The notes under the pieces were generated by a model, which ran no database searches, was not told where the DNA came from, and was given only the letters and a program-made list of their open reading frames with translations. DNA of 10,226 bases from Phycisphaerales bacterium (lineage in GTDB: Bacteria > Planctomycetota > Phycisphaerae > Phycisphaerales > SM1A02), in contig SKZB01000217.1 in the NCBI GenBank assembly GCA_007127615.1, forward strand, positions 1-10,226, in the 5' to 3' direction. Each line of letters starts with the position of its first letter. Positions within the stretch are counted from its first letter, which is position 1. Positions 1 to 7,053 of this stretch are shown piece by piece. Both the position numbers and the translations under genes were made by a program.

Positions 1-798
1 ATCGTCGATGTTGAAGATGTAGGGGTAGTAGCAGCCGTCCCAGCCGACCAGGTCGAGCGGATGGTAATCGTAAATGTAGCTGTGCACCTGGTGGAGCGCC
101 TTGATCCGCACTTCAAACTGGCCGCGCTCGTCGTAGGTCAGCGGCAGTTGGGGCAGACGCAGATCGCGCTCGCAGTACGGCGCGTGTTCGAGGAACTGGC
201 TGGTCTTCTTCGAGACGTACCGCGGCGGGGGCAGGATGTGCGAGCCGTTCGCCGTTTCGATCACGAGAAAGCGCGGGTGCGGTTCATCCTTGCTCCCATC
301 TCTGTTTTGGGGCGGATCAAACTCCATGCGGTACACCACGCCCTTGGGGATGATGATGTAATCCCGCTCGCGGAAGGGAAGCGTTCCCATGCTGGTGTAA
401 CACGTCCCCGTCCCGAAGTGGATGAAGAGACACTCATCGCCCATGGCGTTCTTGTAGTGATAATCCATGGGCTCTTCGGGCACGCAGATCGCCATTTCAC
501 AGTCGGCGTTGCCGAAGAGCACCACCCGGCCGGTGATGGGATCGCCCTTGGGTTTGCGCGGTATGGTCTTGAGGTGCCGCATCCGCATCACGTCGGTTTC
601 AACGTACTCCGGCCGGGTCCCGTACATCGGCTTCCAGCCGGAGACCTGCGTCGGCGGGTGGATGTGGTACATCGTGGAGGTCGGGCCGACGAACCCTTCG
701 GTGCCGAAGACCTCTTCAGAATACAGGGCGCCGTCGGGGCGCCGGAACTGAATGTGCCGCTTCGGGGGAAGCTCGCCGAGTCGGAAATAATGAGGCAT
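1..798 (-). CDS. hmgA: Homogentisate 1,2-dioxygenase, 3' end outside window
   Basis: This is the N-terminal 266 codons of a homogentisate 1,2-dioxygenase-type protein, the iron enzyme that opens the homogentisate ring to maleylacetoacetate in tyrosine and phenylalanine breakdown in the cytoplasm. The frame is open from the ATG at 798 to the window edge. Recognisable stretches are MPHYFRLGELPPKRHIQF at the start, a cupin-like middle (residues about 90-160, with GDECLFIHFGTG and YIIIPKGVVYRMEF), and HPLDLVGWDGCYYPYIFNID at the end, which in this family lies just before the iron-ligand region. The His/Glu iron ligands should therefore fall outside the window and cannot be checked. The start is well supported: GGAGAT (805-810) sits 6 nt upstream. 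The gene is divergent from the dodecin and purine genes. The short N-terminus matches the compact bacterial form (about 390 aa) better than the longer proteobacterial or eukaryotic one; that length comparison is from memory. Confidence 0.88.
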   Translation of the reverse strand, partial: MPHYFRLGELPPKRHIQFRRPDGALYSEEVFGTEGFVGPTSTMYHIHPPTQVSGWKPMYGTRPEYVETDVMRMRHLKTIPRKPKGDPITGRVVLFGNADCEMAICVPEEPMDYHYKNAMGDECLFIHFGTGTCYTSMGTLPFRERDYIIIPKGVVYRMEFDPPQNRDGSKDEPHPRFLVIETANGSHILPPPRYVSKKTSQFLEHAPYCERDLRLPQLPLTYDERGQFEVRIKALHQVHSYIYDYHPLDLVGWDGCYYPYIFNIDD

Positions 799-855
799 GG
801 ATCGATCTCCTCGTGCTCGATCGTTCGGGTGAATGCGCCAGAATGGAACGATCAC

Positions 856-861
856 ATTGTA
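856..861 (-). promoter_or_regulatory. Candidate -10 box of hmgA (TACAAT)
   Basis: TACAAT reads on the minus strand 58 nt upstream of the hmgA ATG, which would leave a leader of about 50 nt carrying the GGAGAT ribosome binding site. The same hexamer stands upstream of purQ and of the zinc-ribbon membrane gene, which supports it as the local -10 form. No convincing -35 box was found 16-18 bp further upstream. Confidence 0.4.
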
Positions 862-988
862 GTCAGCCCGGAAGGAAATGGACCCCCGAATTGCAGCCCG
901 GTTGGGGGGTGTCAAGGTGGGTGATCCGCGGCCCCGCCGGTTCGAGCATATCCGCGTCCGGAGCCGCGGCCGGGGAACACGCCGGGCT

Positions 989-1000
989 GTGAACGGTCAC
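989..1000. promoter_or_regulatory. GTGA-N4-TCAC inverted repeat
   Basis: GTGAACGGTCAC has 4-bp perfect arms around 4 bases. It has the same outline as the perfect palindrome GTGATCGATCAC at 4386-4397 in front of purQ, and the same half-site letters appear in the TCACGTGA core of the repeat at 1063-1074. It may be an operator, but with such short arms chance is a real alternative. Confidence 0.25.
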
Positions 1001-1038
1001 GGATCGTCCGGTCGGCTGGGCAAAGGTCCCTCCGGCAT

Positions 1039-1086
1039 GTACCGTGATGGGCCACGTGATGGGTCACGTGATGGAGCACGTTTGAA
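1039..1086 (+). repeat. 12-bp direct repeat upstream of dodecin
   Basis: Four consecutive 12-base units: GTACCGTGATGG, GCCACGTGATGG, GTCACGTGATGG and a decayed AGCACGTTTGAA. The second and third differ at one position, and the third contains the perfect palindrome TCACGTGA (1064-1071). The array ends 33 nt before the dodecin ATG, where a promoter or operator cluster would be expected. It encodes no recognisable protein in any frame. Confidence 0.6.
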
Positions 1087-1119
1087 TCAGTCGAAACGCC
1101 AATCGAAAGGAACGGCACG

Positions 1120-1329
1120 ATGAGCGACCATGTCTACAAAGTCACCGAACTGACCGGATCTTCGACCAAGGGCGTTGAGGATGCGGTGCACAATGCGATC
1201 AACCGCGCGTCCAGAACGCTGCGCAACCTGCGCTGGTTTGAGGTCACGGAGACTCGCGGTCATATCGAAGATGGCAAAATCGCCCACTGGCAGGTCACGA
1301 TCAAGATCGGCTTCACGCTGGATGAATGA
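1120..1329 (+). CDS. Dodecin, flavin-binding dodecameric protein
   Basis: A complete 69-residue dodecin. Proteins of this family form hollow dodecamers that bind and buffer flavins (riboflavin, FMN, and also CoA in some bacteria) in the cytoplasm. The sequence shows the whole fold: beta strand 1 ([12 protein letters not shown], residues 4-15), one amphipathic helix (about 16-35), then strands with [12 protein letters not shown] and [11 protein letters not shown]. Trp39 and Gln58 are spaced 19 residues apart, like the Trp36/Gln55 pair that sandwiches the isoalloxazine ring in the haloarchaeal protein. The ATG is preceded by AAAGGAA with about 8 nt spacing. By position next to purL one would expect PurS, which is about this size, but the residues are clearly dodecin. 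The 69-nt gap to purL and the separate -10 candidate there suggest it is its own unit, possibly controlled by the 12-bp repeats just upstream. Confidence 0.93.
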   Translation: MSDHVYKVTELTGSSTKGVEDAVHNAINRASRTLRNLRWFEVTETRGHIEDGKIAHWQVTIKIGFTLDE

Positions 1330-1394
1330 GCCCCGCGGGCAATCGCTTGGGGGAAGAGGGTGCGGGGACTTCGGCGATGAGCCGAGTCGGCCGG

Positions 1395-1400
1395 TATCAT
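1395..1400 (+). promoter_or_regulatory. Candidate -10 box of purL (TATCAT)
   Basis: TATCAT ends 7 nt before the ATG at 1408, the same geometry as the TACAAT boxes before purQ and the zinc-ribbon membrane gene. It overlaps the alternative ATG at 1399. If used, the transcript would start at or next to the 1408 ATG, giving a leaderless purL. No good -35 is visible. Confidence 0.35.
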
Positions 1401-1407
1401 GCCGGGC

Positions 1408-4389
1408 ATGACCGCCACGCTATCGACGGCCGTTCATCGAATCGAAGTTCGCCCCCGGGCCGGCCGGGGCGATCCGCGCGGCGAGGCGGCGCTGCGGCAG
1501 GCCCGATCGCTCGGGCTGAGTCCGGAGCCGACGCGCATTGAAAGTGCGAGCATCTATCTGATCGAGGCGGCGCTCGAGCCCGAACAGCTCGAGAGAATCG
1601 CCCGCGAACTGCTTGCCGACGCGATCATCGAAGAGTCGGTCATCAACGAGCAGCGGACGCCGAACGCGGATGCGACGATTGAAGTGCACCCGCTGCCGGG
1701 CGTGATGGACCCCGATGCCGATGCGGTCGCGAAGGCCATCCGCGCGATGCTGGACATCGAGGTCGCCGTCCGCACCGGTCGACGCTACGACTTTCACGGC
1801 GTGGATGGAAACGCCGCGAAGACAATCGCCGGTCGAACGCTCGCCAACCCTGTCATCCACGGCATCTATGCCGAGCCGTTTCACCCTGAGGCGTTTCCGC
1901 ACGGCCACTCGTATGAACTGAAGATTGTCGAAGTGCCGATCCGTGATCTCGACGAGGGGCAGCTGGAAAGACTCTCCCGCGAGGGTCATCTTTTCCTCTC
2001 CCTCGAGGAAATGCGCGCGATTCAGGCGGAGTACCGGCGCCTCGGCCGGGAACCGCGTGAGATCGAACTGGAGACACTCGCCCAGACGTGGAGCGAGCAC
2101 TGCGTGCACAAGACGCTGAAGGCGACGGTGAGATACCGCGAGCGCGACGCCGGGGAGATCACGAGCATTCGCGATCTGTGCGCCAGGCGTGACCGGCCGG
2201 GACACACGGTGCATGATGACGGCTCGGTGACCATTCACAACCTGCTCAAGTCGACCGTCGCCGCGGCGACCCATGAGCTCATGGAAGACGGCATCGACTG
2301 GTGCCTGAGCGTGTTCGTGGATAACGCCGGCATCATCGCCTTCGACGATGAACACGCGGTCTGTTTCAAGGCCGAGACGCACAACCATCCCAGCGCCATC
2401 GAGCCGTACGGCGGCGCGGCCACGGGGATCGGCGGCTGCATCCGCGACATCATCGGCACCGGCCTCGCGGCGAAGCCGATCGCCGCGACGGATGTCTTCT
2501 GTGTGGCGCATCCCGATCAGTTCGTCGGGGATCAGGCCGCGCAGCTTCCCGCGGGTTGTCTTGATCCGCGGCGCATTCTGCAGCAGGTGGTCGCCGGCGT
2601 GCGCGACTACGGCAACCGAATGGGCATTCCCACGCTGAACGGCGCGGTCTGGTTCGACAACGACTACGTCGGCAATCCGCTGGTCTACTGCGGCTGTATC
2701 GGCGTCATGCCGCGGGACCGGATCCGGGGTGAGCCGCGGCGGGGCGATCGAATCATTGCCCTCGGCGGACGCACCGGCCGCGATGGCATTCACGGCGCGA
2801 CCTTCTCCAGCGCGGAGTTGACCGACACCCACGCCGATGAGTTCAGCCATGCGGTGCAGATCGGCAATCCGGTCACGGAGAAGAAACTGCTCGATGCGAT
2901 CCTTGAAGCGCGGGATCACGAAGGCGGCTGCCTCTTCAGCGCGATCACCGACTGCGGCGCGGGCGGGTTCTCCAGCGCGGTCGGGGAGATGGGCGAAGCG
3001 CTCGGCGCGGAAGTTCACCTCGAACGCGCCCCGCTCAAGTACGACGGGCTTTCACCGACGGAAATCTGGATTTCTGAAGCGCAGGAGCGCATGGTGCTCG
3101 CCGTGCCGGAGAGCGCCCTCGACGCCCTCCGTGCGATCTGCGGGAAACACGATGTCGAACTCTGCGATCTCGGCTCGTTCGGAACGCCGGAGCGGGAACT
3201 GATCCTGAATTATCACGGCACCGAGGTCGGGCGCATGCCGATGGAGTTTCTGCACGAGGGGATCCCGCAGACCGTCCGCGAAGCGGTTTTCGAGAGCCCC
3301 GCGCCGGCCCCTCCCGCACCGGGTCGCCATCGTCGTCCGGATCGCGATCTCTGCCCGGATCCTTTGGCCGCGCTCCAAAAACTGCTGGCGCACCCCAATA
3401 TCGCCTCCAAGCACTGGATCATTCAGCAGTACGATCACGAAGTGCAGGGGCGGACGATGATCAAACCGCTCGTCGGCTTGCACGCCGGCCCGTCCGATGC
3501 CGCGGTGATCACGCCGGTCGAAGGGTCCCCGCGCGGCCTGGGAATCGCGAACGGGCTGGCGACCGGGCTCAGGGACGATCCGTACCTGATGACGCTCGCG
3601 GCCATTGATGAGTGCGTGCGCAATCTCGTCTGTGTGGGCGTGGATCCATCGCGCATCGCGATCCTCGACAACTTCTGCTGGCCCTCGTGCAAAGATCCGC
3701 ACAATCTCGGCGCGCTCGTCCGCGCGGCGGAGGGATGCTACGACGGCGCCAAGGCCTACCGCACGCCATTTATCAGCGGCAAGGATTCACTCAACAACCA
3801 GTTCACGACCGAGGACGGGCGCACGATCCAGATTCCGCCGACACTGCTCATCTCCGGCTTCGGCATTGTGAACGACATCAGCGCCTGCCTCACCATGGAT
3901 GCGAAGTCTCCGGGGAGCGTGCTCGTGCTCGTCGGGGACACCCAGCCGACGCTGGCCGGCTCGCATTATGCGATGCTTTTCGGCGGCGAGGGTGAACTGC
4001 CGCGCGTCGATCTGGAGCGCGGCCCCCGCACGGCGCAGCGGGTCGCGGCGGCGATCGCGCAGGGGCATGTTCGCGCGGCCCATGATGTGAGCGATGGGGG
4101 GGTGCTCATCGCCGCGGCGGAGATGGCCTTCGCCGGCGGACTCGGTCTCGAACTCGATCCCGGCGCGCTGGACGCCCGCGATCCGATCGGGCTGTTCGGT
4201 GAGTCGCCCGGCCGCTACCTGCTGGAGATCGCGGCGGATGATCCCGGCCGCGTGCGCGAGATCCTGGGTGAGGTGCCGATGAGGGTGATCGGGCGGTTCG
4301 ATGACTCGGGCCGATTGCGATTGGGTGAGGCGCTCGATACATCGGTGGATGAACTGCGCGAGATCTGGCGCGGGCCGCTGGATTGGTGA
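1408..4389 (+). CDS. purL: Phosphoribosylformylglycinamidine synthase, large PurL (PurSL type)
   Basis: This is the synthetase subunit of FGAM synthase: it uses ATP and ammonia passed from PurQ to turn FGAR into FGAM in de novo purine synthesis. It is 993 aa from this start (996 from the ATG at 1399; numbering here uses the longer form). The N-terminal 165 residues look like two PurS-like units (about 11-85 and 92-165, the second with LPGVMDPDADAVAKAI), so a separate purS is not needed. Then come TWSEHC (230-235), the ATP/Mg motif ETHNHPSAIEPYGGAATGIGG from residue 326, GGRTGRDGIHG, and GAGGFSSAVGEMGE. The second AIRS-like half has DNFCWP (757-762), SGKDSLNNQ (793-801) and AHDVSDGG (894-901). 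There is no C-terminal glutaminase domain; PurQ follows 40 nt downstream. No Shine-Dalgarno precedes either start; 1408 is preferred because a TATCAT -10 box sits 7 nt before it and overlaps the earlier ATG. Confidence 0.95.
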   Translation: MTATLSTAVHRIEVRPRAGRGDPRGEAALRQARSLGLSPEPTRIESASIYLIEAALEPEQLERIARELLADAIIEESVINEQRTPNADATIEVHPLPGVMDPDADAVAKAIRAMLDIEVAVRTGRRYDFHGVDGNAAKTIAGRTLANPVIHGIYAEPFHPEAFPHGHSYELKIVEVPIRDLDEGQLERLSREGHLFLSLEEMRAIQAEYRRLGREPREIELETLAQTWSEHCVHKTLKATVRYRERDAGEITSIRDLCARRDRPGHTVHDDGSVTIHNLLKSTVAAATHELMEDGIDWCLSVFVDNAGIIAFDDEHAVCFKAETHNHPSAIEPYGGAATGIGGCIRDIIGTGLAAKPIAATDVFCVAHPDQFVGDQAAQLPAGCLDPRRILQQVVAGVRDYGNRMGIPTLNGAVWFDNDYVGNPLVYCGCIGVMPRDRIRGEPRRGDRIIALGGRTGRDGIHGATFSSAELTDTHADEFSHAVQIGNPVTEKKLLDAILEARDHEGGCLFSAITDCGAGGFSSAVGEMGEALGAEVHLERAPLKYDGLSPTEIWISEAQERMVLAVPESALDALRAICGKHDVELCDLGSFGTPERELILNYHGTEVGRMPMEFLHEGIPQTVREAVFESPAPAPPAPGRHRRPDRDLCPDPLAALQKLLAHPNIASKHWIIQQYDHEVQGRTMIKPLVGLHAGPSDAAVITPVEGSPRGLGIANGLATGLRDDPYLMTLAAIDECVRNLVCVGVDPSRIAILDNFCWPSCKDPHNLGALVRAAEGCYDGAKAYRTPFISGKDSLNNQFTTEDGRTIQIPPTLLISGFGIVNDISACLTMDAKSPGSVLVLVGDTQPTLAGSHYAMLFGGEGELPRVDLERGPRTAQRVAAAIAQGHVRAAHDVSDGGVLIAAAEMAFAGGLGLELDPGALDARDPIGLFGESPGRYLLEIAADDPGRVREILGEVPMRVIGRFDDSGRLRLGEALDTSVDELREIWRGPLDW

Positions 4390-4397
4390 TCGATCAC
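4386..4397. promoter_or_regulatory. Perfect 12-bp palindrome GTGATCGATCAC before purQ
   Basis: The palindrome overlaps the purL stop codon and ends 17 nt before the TACAAT box of purQ, exactly the place of a -35 element. It could be bound by a dimeric regulator acting on an internal purQ promoter. A similar GTGA-N4-TCAC element lies at 989-1000. Chance cannot be excluded because the centre is a GATCGATC run. Confidence 0.35.
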
Positions 4398-4414
4398 GCC
4401 CGACGGCCGGACAG

Positions 4415-4420
4415 TACAAT
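4415..4420 (+). promoter_or_regulatory. Candidate -10 box of purQ (TACAAT)
   Basis: TACAAT lies 9 nt before the purQ ATG in the 40-nt purL-purQ gap. Transcription from it would start 2-3 nt before the ATG or on it, so the mRNA would be almost leaderless. No Shine-Dalgarno is present, which fits. Confidence 0.45.
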
Positions 4421-4429
4421 GGACCGCCC

Positions 4430-5248
4430 ATGTCAGAATCCCCCGTAGCGTTCATCCTGACCGGACCCGGGATCAACTGTGATCACGAGCTGGCCCGCGC
4501 TTTCGAACTCGCCGGCGCGTCACCGCGCCCGGTGCATCTGAGCGAACTGATCGCCGACCCCGCGCGTCTCGATGACGCCGACCTGATCGGCCTGCCCGGC
4601 GGTTTCAGCTACGGCGACGCGATTGCGGCGGGTCGGGTCTTTGCGCAGATGATTCGCCGGCATCTCTACCCCGCGTTCGTGCGGGCGATCGAGCGCGGCG
4701 TGCCGATGATCGCGCCGTGCAACGGCTTTCAGATTGCCGTTCAGGCCGGCCTGCTGCCGGGGCCTGACGCCGGTTCCTCCTGGCCGATTGACCCCGCCCC
4801 GCCGTGTGTGACGCTGACCTCGAATGCTTCGGCGCGCTTCATCGATCGCTGGTGCCGCATTGAAATCCCGGCCGACACGCGCTGTGTGTGGACGAAGGAT
4901 TTGAAACTGACCGCCGCGAGCGCGTTACTGCCGATCGCGCACGGGGAAGGCCGCTTCGTTCCGGATGTCGAATCGCGGTTGACGCGCCTCGAACAGGCCG
5001 GCCAGATCGCGGTGCGGTACGCATCCGATGACAATCCCAACGGCTCGGCGGGTGATATCGCCGGCCTCTGTGACGCGAGCGGCCTGATCCTGGGCCTGAT
5101 GCCGCATCCGGAGCGGTACACGACCTGGACGCAGCATCCGTTCTGGTCGCACCTGAACGCCGCGGACCGGGCGCATGATCCGCCGGGGCTGGCGATGTTT
5201 CGGAGCGCCGTGTCGCATGTGGTTGGCGCCGCCGCGCTCCGGGTGTGA
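4430..5248 (+). CDS. purQ: FGAM synthase glutaminase subunit PurQ
   Basis: A 272-residue class I glutamine amidotransferase that hydrolyses glutamine and feeds ammonia to PurL. The class I signature is complete: oxyanion strand LPGGFSYGD (55-63), nucleophile elbow with Cys97 in IAPCNGFQ, and the His226/Glu228 pair in LMPHPER. The N-terminal FILTGPGINCDHELARAF is characteristic of PurQ. At 272 aa it is longer than the Bacillus-type PurQ (about 227 aa), matching the longer form that pairs with large PurL proteins. The frame is open further upstream to 4301, overlapping purL, but homology begins at the ATG at 4430, which also has the TACAAT box in front. The gene directly follows purL, so the two subunits are probably made together, with the internal promoter as an extra source of PurQ. 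Confidence 0.95.
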   Translation: MSESPVAFILTGPGINCDHELARAFELAGASPRPVHLSELIADPARLDDADLIGLPGGFSYGDAIAAGRVFAQMIRRHLYPAFVRAIERGVPMIAPCNGFQIAVQAGLLPGPDAGSSWPIDPAPPCVTLTSNASARFIDRWCRIEIPADTRCVWTKDLKLTAASALLPIAHGEGRFVPDVESRLTRLEQAGQIAVRYASDDNPNGSAGDIAGLCDASGLILGLMPHPERYTTWTQHPFWSHLNAADRAHDPPGLAMFRSAVSHVVGAAALRV

Positions 5249-5290
5249 GATCGGCCGAGGTCATGGTGAGTCGTTTGAAAGGCATTCGGC

Positions 5291-5296
5291 TACAAT
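5291..5296 (+). promoter_or_regulatory. Candidate -10 box (TACAAT) of the zinc-ribbon membrane gene
   Basis: TACAAT ends 7 nt before a GTG codon at 5304 that is in frame with the membrane protein. No Shine-Dalgarno is visible for this GTG or for the ATG at 5331. The spacing repeats that at purL, so a leaderless GTG start is the simplest reading. Confidence 0.4.
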
Positions 5297-5303
5297 CGTT
5301 GGC

Positions 5304-6251
5304 GTGGCGGGTTACTACGCACGTCGATTGATGCATCCCTACGTACCGCGGCCGGATTCCGGCGCGGTCAACGAGGAAGATGTGCTTTGCGAAAACTGCG
5401 GGTACAACCTGCGCGGCCTTGCGCCGGGACGCGCGTGTCCGGAGTGCGGCCACGGCAGCGGATCGAAGAAGAAGAACAAGCGGCGATCACTCATCGACCC
5501 CTTTCTGAACGGCGACGATAGCCACCGCAGCCGGCTTCGCACCGGGCTGTTCCTCATCGCGGTCATCTTTCCGGTCGTCGCGCTGGCTCGCCCGTTCGCC
5601 TTCGGCGGGATCGTTCTGACGGGCGACCCCGTCTGGTCGATCGGATACCGGTGGCTGGTGCTGCTGGCCGCGACGGGCTGGATCGCCGCCGTGTGGATGG
5701 TGACGCCGCCGAATCTGGATACCCTGCTGCCGAGTTGGCGGCGCGTTCGTCAGGCCGCGCGCCTGCTCGCGTGGGCGTGGCTGCCCGGCGCTGCGATCAT
5801 GCTCATCAGTTCATATTTTCTTCTCGAAGATGTCCTGCTCCTGGCCGGATACGCCGGTCGCTTCACCGGTGGCGTCGGCGTGCTGGTGGTCGGCGTGTGG
5901 CTCTACCGGCTCGCGGAGGATGCGGAACTTGAGAAGGAGCATCACCGGATCAACCTCGCCGTGTGGGTCTTGCCGCTGCCGACGCTGCTGCTCGCGGCCG
6001 TGTCCGGTCCGATGGCATGGTTCGCGGTGATCCCGCTCACGCTGGTCTACATTACGTGGGTCTGGGCCATGCTGCTGTACGCGGCGGCGATCTTCGGCAT
6101 GGGGCAGCACGTTCGGTGGGCGATGCGGCATCGTCTCGAGCAGATGGAACGCGAGGAGCGCATCCAGGCGCGGAAGAAGCAACTTGAGAAGGAAGCGGCG
6201 AGCCGTGTGCGCGAGACGCGTGAGGGGGAGGGCGATATTCCGCTGGCGTGA
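5304..6251 (+). CDS. Zinc-ribbon polytopic membrane protein, function unknown
   Basis: A 315-residue protein of unknown function. Near the N-terminus is a treble-clef or zinc-ribbon-like module, CENC (Cys29, Cys32) and CPEC (Cys45, Cys48), enclosing GYNLRGL; this short module fused to membrane segments is very common in planctomycetes. A lysine/arginine-rich stretch (about 53-62) follows, then about six hydrophobic segments near residues 81-100, 115-136, 150-176, 182-196, 209-229 and 232-254. The C-terminus (about 262-305) is a highly charged helix rich in Glu, Arg and Lys, likely a cytoplasmic coiled coil. The GTG start is chosen for the TACAAT box 7 nt upstream; the ATG at 5331 would drop nine residues and no domain. 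It follows purQ by 55 nt on the same strand, but nothing suggests a purine role. An inner-membrane location with both ends in the cytoplasm is inferred. Confidence 0.8.
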   Translation: MAGYYARRLMHPYVPRPDSGAVNEEDVLCENCGYNLRGLAPGRACPECGHGSGSKKKNKRRSLIDPFLNGDDSHRSRLRTGLFLIAVIFPVVALARPFAFGGIVLTGDPVWSIGYRWLVLLAATGWIAAVWMVTPPNLDTLLPSWRRVRQAARLLAWAWLPGAAIMLISSYFLLEDVLLLAGYAGRFTGGVGVLVVGVWLYRLAEDAELEKEHHRINLAVWVLPLPTLLLAAVSGPMAWFAVIPLTLVYITWVWAMLLYAAAIFGMGQHVRWAMRHRLEQMEREERIQARKKQLEKEAASRVRETREGEGDIPLA

Positions 6252-6267
6252 GGAGAGCGTGAGCGCG

Positions 6268-6462
6268 CTGGATCGTCTCGCCGTTTGTTTCAAATGTGTT
6301 GCCGCATCATCCCGGTGAATGGCCGGATACGGTGAAGACGTTCAAACCGAATTCACTGCTCGCGGTCGAGCCGATGTTGTCCTTGAGCCCGGAACAGACG
6401 AAAGGCAACCTCCGTGCGTGGTCGAGTTTTACAGCGGATTCTTCGCTGAGCGTGCGTTATGA
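6268..6462 (+). pseudogene. Decayed PD-(D/E)XK nuclease-like (DUF1703-type) fragment
   Basis: One frame reads LDRLAVCFKCVAASSR, a stop (6316-6318), then MAGYGEDVQTEFTARGRADV followed by VLEPG, a short spacer, VVEFYSGFFAERAL and a stop. The order of a hydrophobic helix, V-x-TE-x(4)-GRADVVLE, then VVEF and A-(E)-x-AL matches, from memory, the C-terminal PD-(D/E)XK domain of the DUF1703 AAA-ATPase-like family (typically GRADxVxE ... YxIEFK ... SAEEAL). The usual Lys of EFK is Tyr here, an in-frame stop interrupts it, and it ends early. The codons keep a strong coding pattern. No intact ATPase domain is present. It lies between the zinc-ribbon membrane gene and a convergent gene and looks like a relic. 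A different overlapping frame (6296-6541) is open but matches nothing recognisable. Confidence 0.4.
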
Positions 6463-6516
6463 AGCGGATGTGCTGATGATGGAGTATGGTCCGCGCGATC
6501 TGACGGAGGGTATGGA

Positions 6517-7053
6517 TCAGTTGCAGGATGTGGTGGGGTAGTCCTGCGGTAATCCAGCTCGATCGAGCCAGTAGTTCATCAACGCCTGTTCGATCATTGT
6601 CTCGTCGCCGCCGCGAGCTTTCACGATCAATAGGTAGTCCACGATGGCAGCCGCTTGGTCGCGATTGAATACAGCGTACTTGTGGATTGCGTGATCCCAC
6701 CAAGTCCGCTCGCCATAGCGGCGCGGATTGACCTTCTCGTGTCTTGACTTTACGCCAAGGTGGCAACAGAGATGCCAGTGTGGCTCAACGTCCTCGAGTA
6801 ACTGGTCAAGATCTGCAATCAGATATGCCGGGAGATAGAAGCGAAATGCTTCATCGGAGAAAAAGGAAAGCGCAACGGAACAACCATCGAGGAATTGATG
6901 ACCGAGTGTTCGCCAATCGGACTTGCCCGCGAATCGCTCTTCAACTTCCAGCGGCTCCGATCCCTCAAGCGAATCTATCAAACACCAGTCGCCGGGATAC
7001 TCGATTCCGACGAAGCTTCGCCGAATCTTCTCTTTGGTCGTTTCAATATTCAT
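6517..7053 (-). CDS. Hypothetical protein, DUF6714-like
   Basis: A 178-residue soluble protein with no signal peptide or membrane segment. The segment SFFSDEAFRFYLPAYLIADL (residues 63-82), preceded by YPGDWCLIDSLEGSEPLEVE and an FAGKSDW block, resembles what I recall of family DUF6714, found in scattered bacteria and of unknown function. The middle has His93, His95, Cys97, Cys98 and His99 close together (PHWHLCCH), which could bind metal but may be coincidence. The ATG at 7053 is preferred since the family-like sequence starts there; a GTG at 7107 would add 18 residues. Neither has a strong ribosome binding site. Base composition is clearly less GC-rich than purL or paaA, suggesting later arrival. 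It converges on the membrane gene to its left and lies downstream of the ACP-like remnant. Confidence 0.6.
   Translation of the reverse strand: MNIETTKEKIRRSFVGIEYPGDWCLIDSLEGSEPLEVEERFAGKSDWRTLGHQFLDGCSVALSFFSDEAFRFYLPAYLIADLDQLLEDVEPHWHLCCHLGVKSRHEKVNPRRYGERTWWDHAIHKYAVFNRDQAAAIVDYLLIVKARGGDETMIEQALMNYWLDRAGLPQDYPTTSCN

Larger units (their letters stand above)
799..1119. other. Divergent intergenic region between hmgA and dodecin
   Basis: These 321 bases hold no credible gene; short frames crossing them lack family signals or start sites. They carry the hmgA ribosome binding site and -10 candidate at the left, a GC-rich middle with no clear motif, the inverted repeat GTGAACGGTCAC at 989-1000, and a 12-bp direct repeat at 1039-1086 just before the dodecin leader. 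Both flanking genes must be driven from here, so this is a two-way control region. Confidence 0.7.

Noticed and set aside
61..924. Open frame of 287 codons on the plus strand opposite hmgA
   Set aside because: Antisense shadow of hmgA; its tail also runs through the divergent promoter region.
878..1123. 81-codon plus-strand frame across the 12-bp repeats, giving a repeated RDG peptide
   Set aside because: Arg-rich, no ribosome binding site, ends on the dodecin start; the repeat is better explained as regulatory DNA.
1120..1329. PurS, as expected from position before purL
   Set aside because: The sequence is dodecin (RWFEV, AHWQVT), and PurL already has PurS-like units.
1420..3018. Open frame of 532 codons on the minus strand opposite purL
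   Set aside because: It mirrors the codon bias of purL, shows no family motifs and no ribosome binding site; purL is certain here.
6296..6541. 81-codon plus-strand frame starting with GTG
   Set aside because: No recognisable family, no ribosome binding site, and another frame in the same DNA shows nuclease-like residues.
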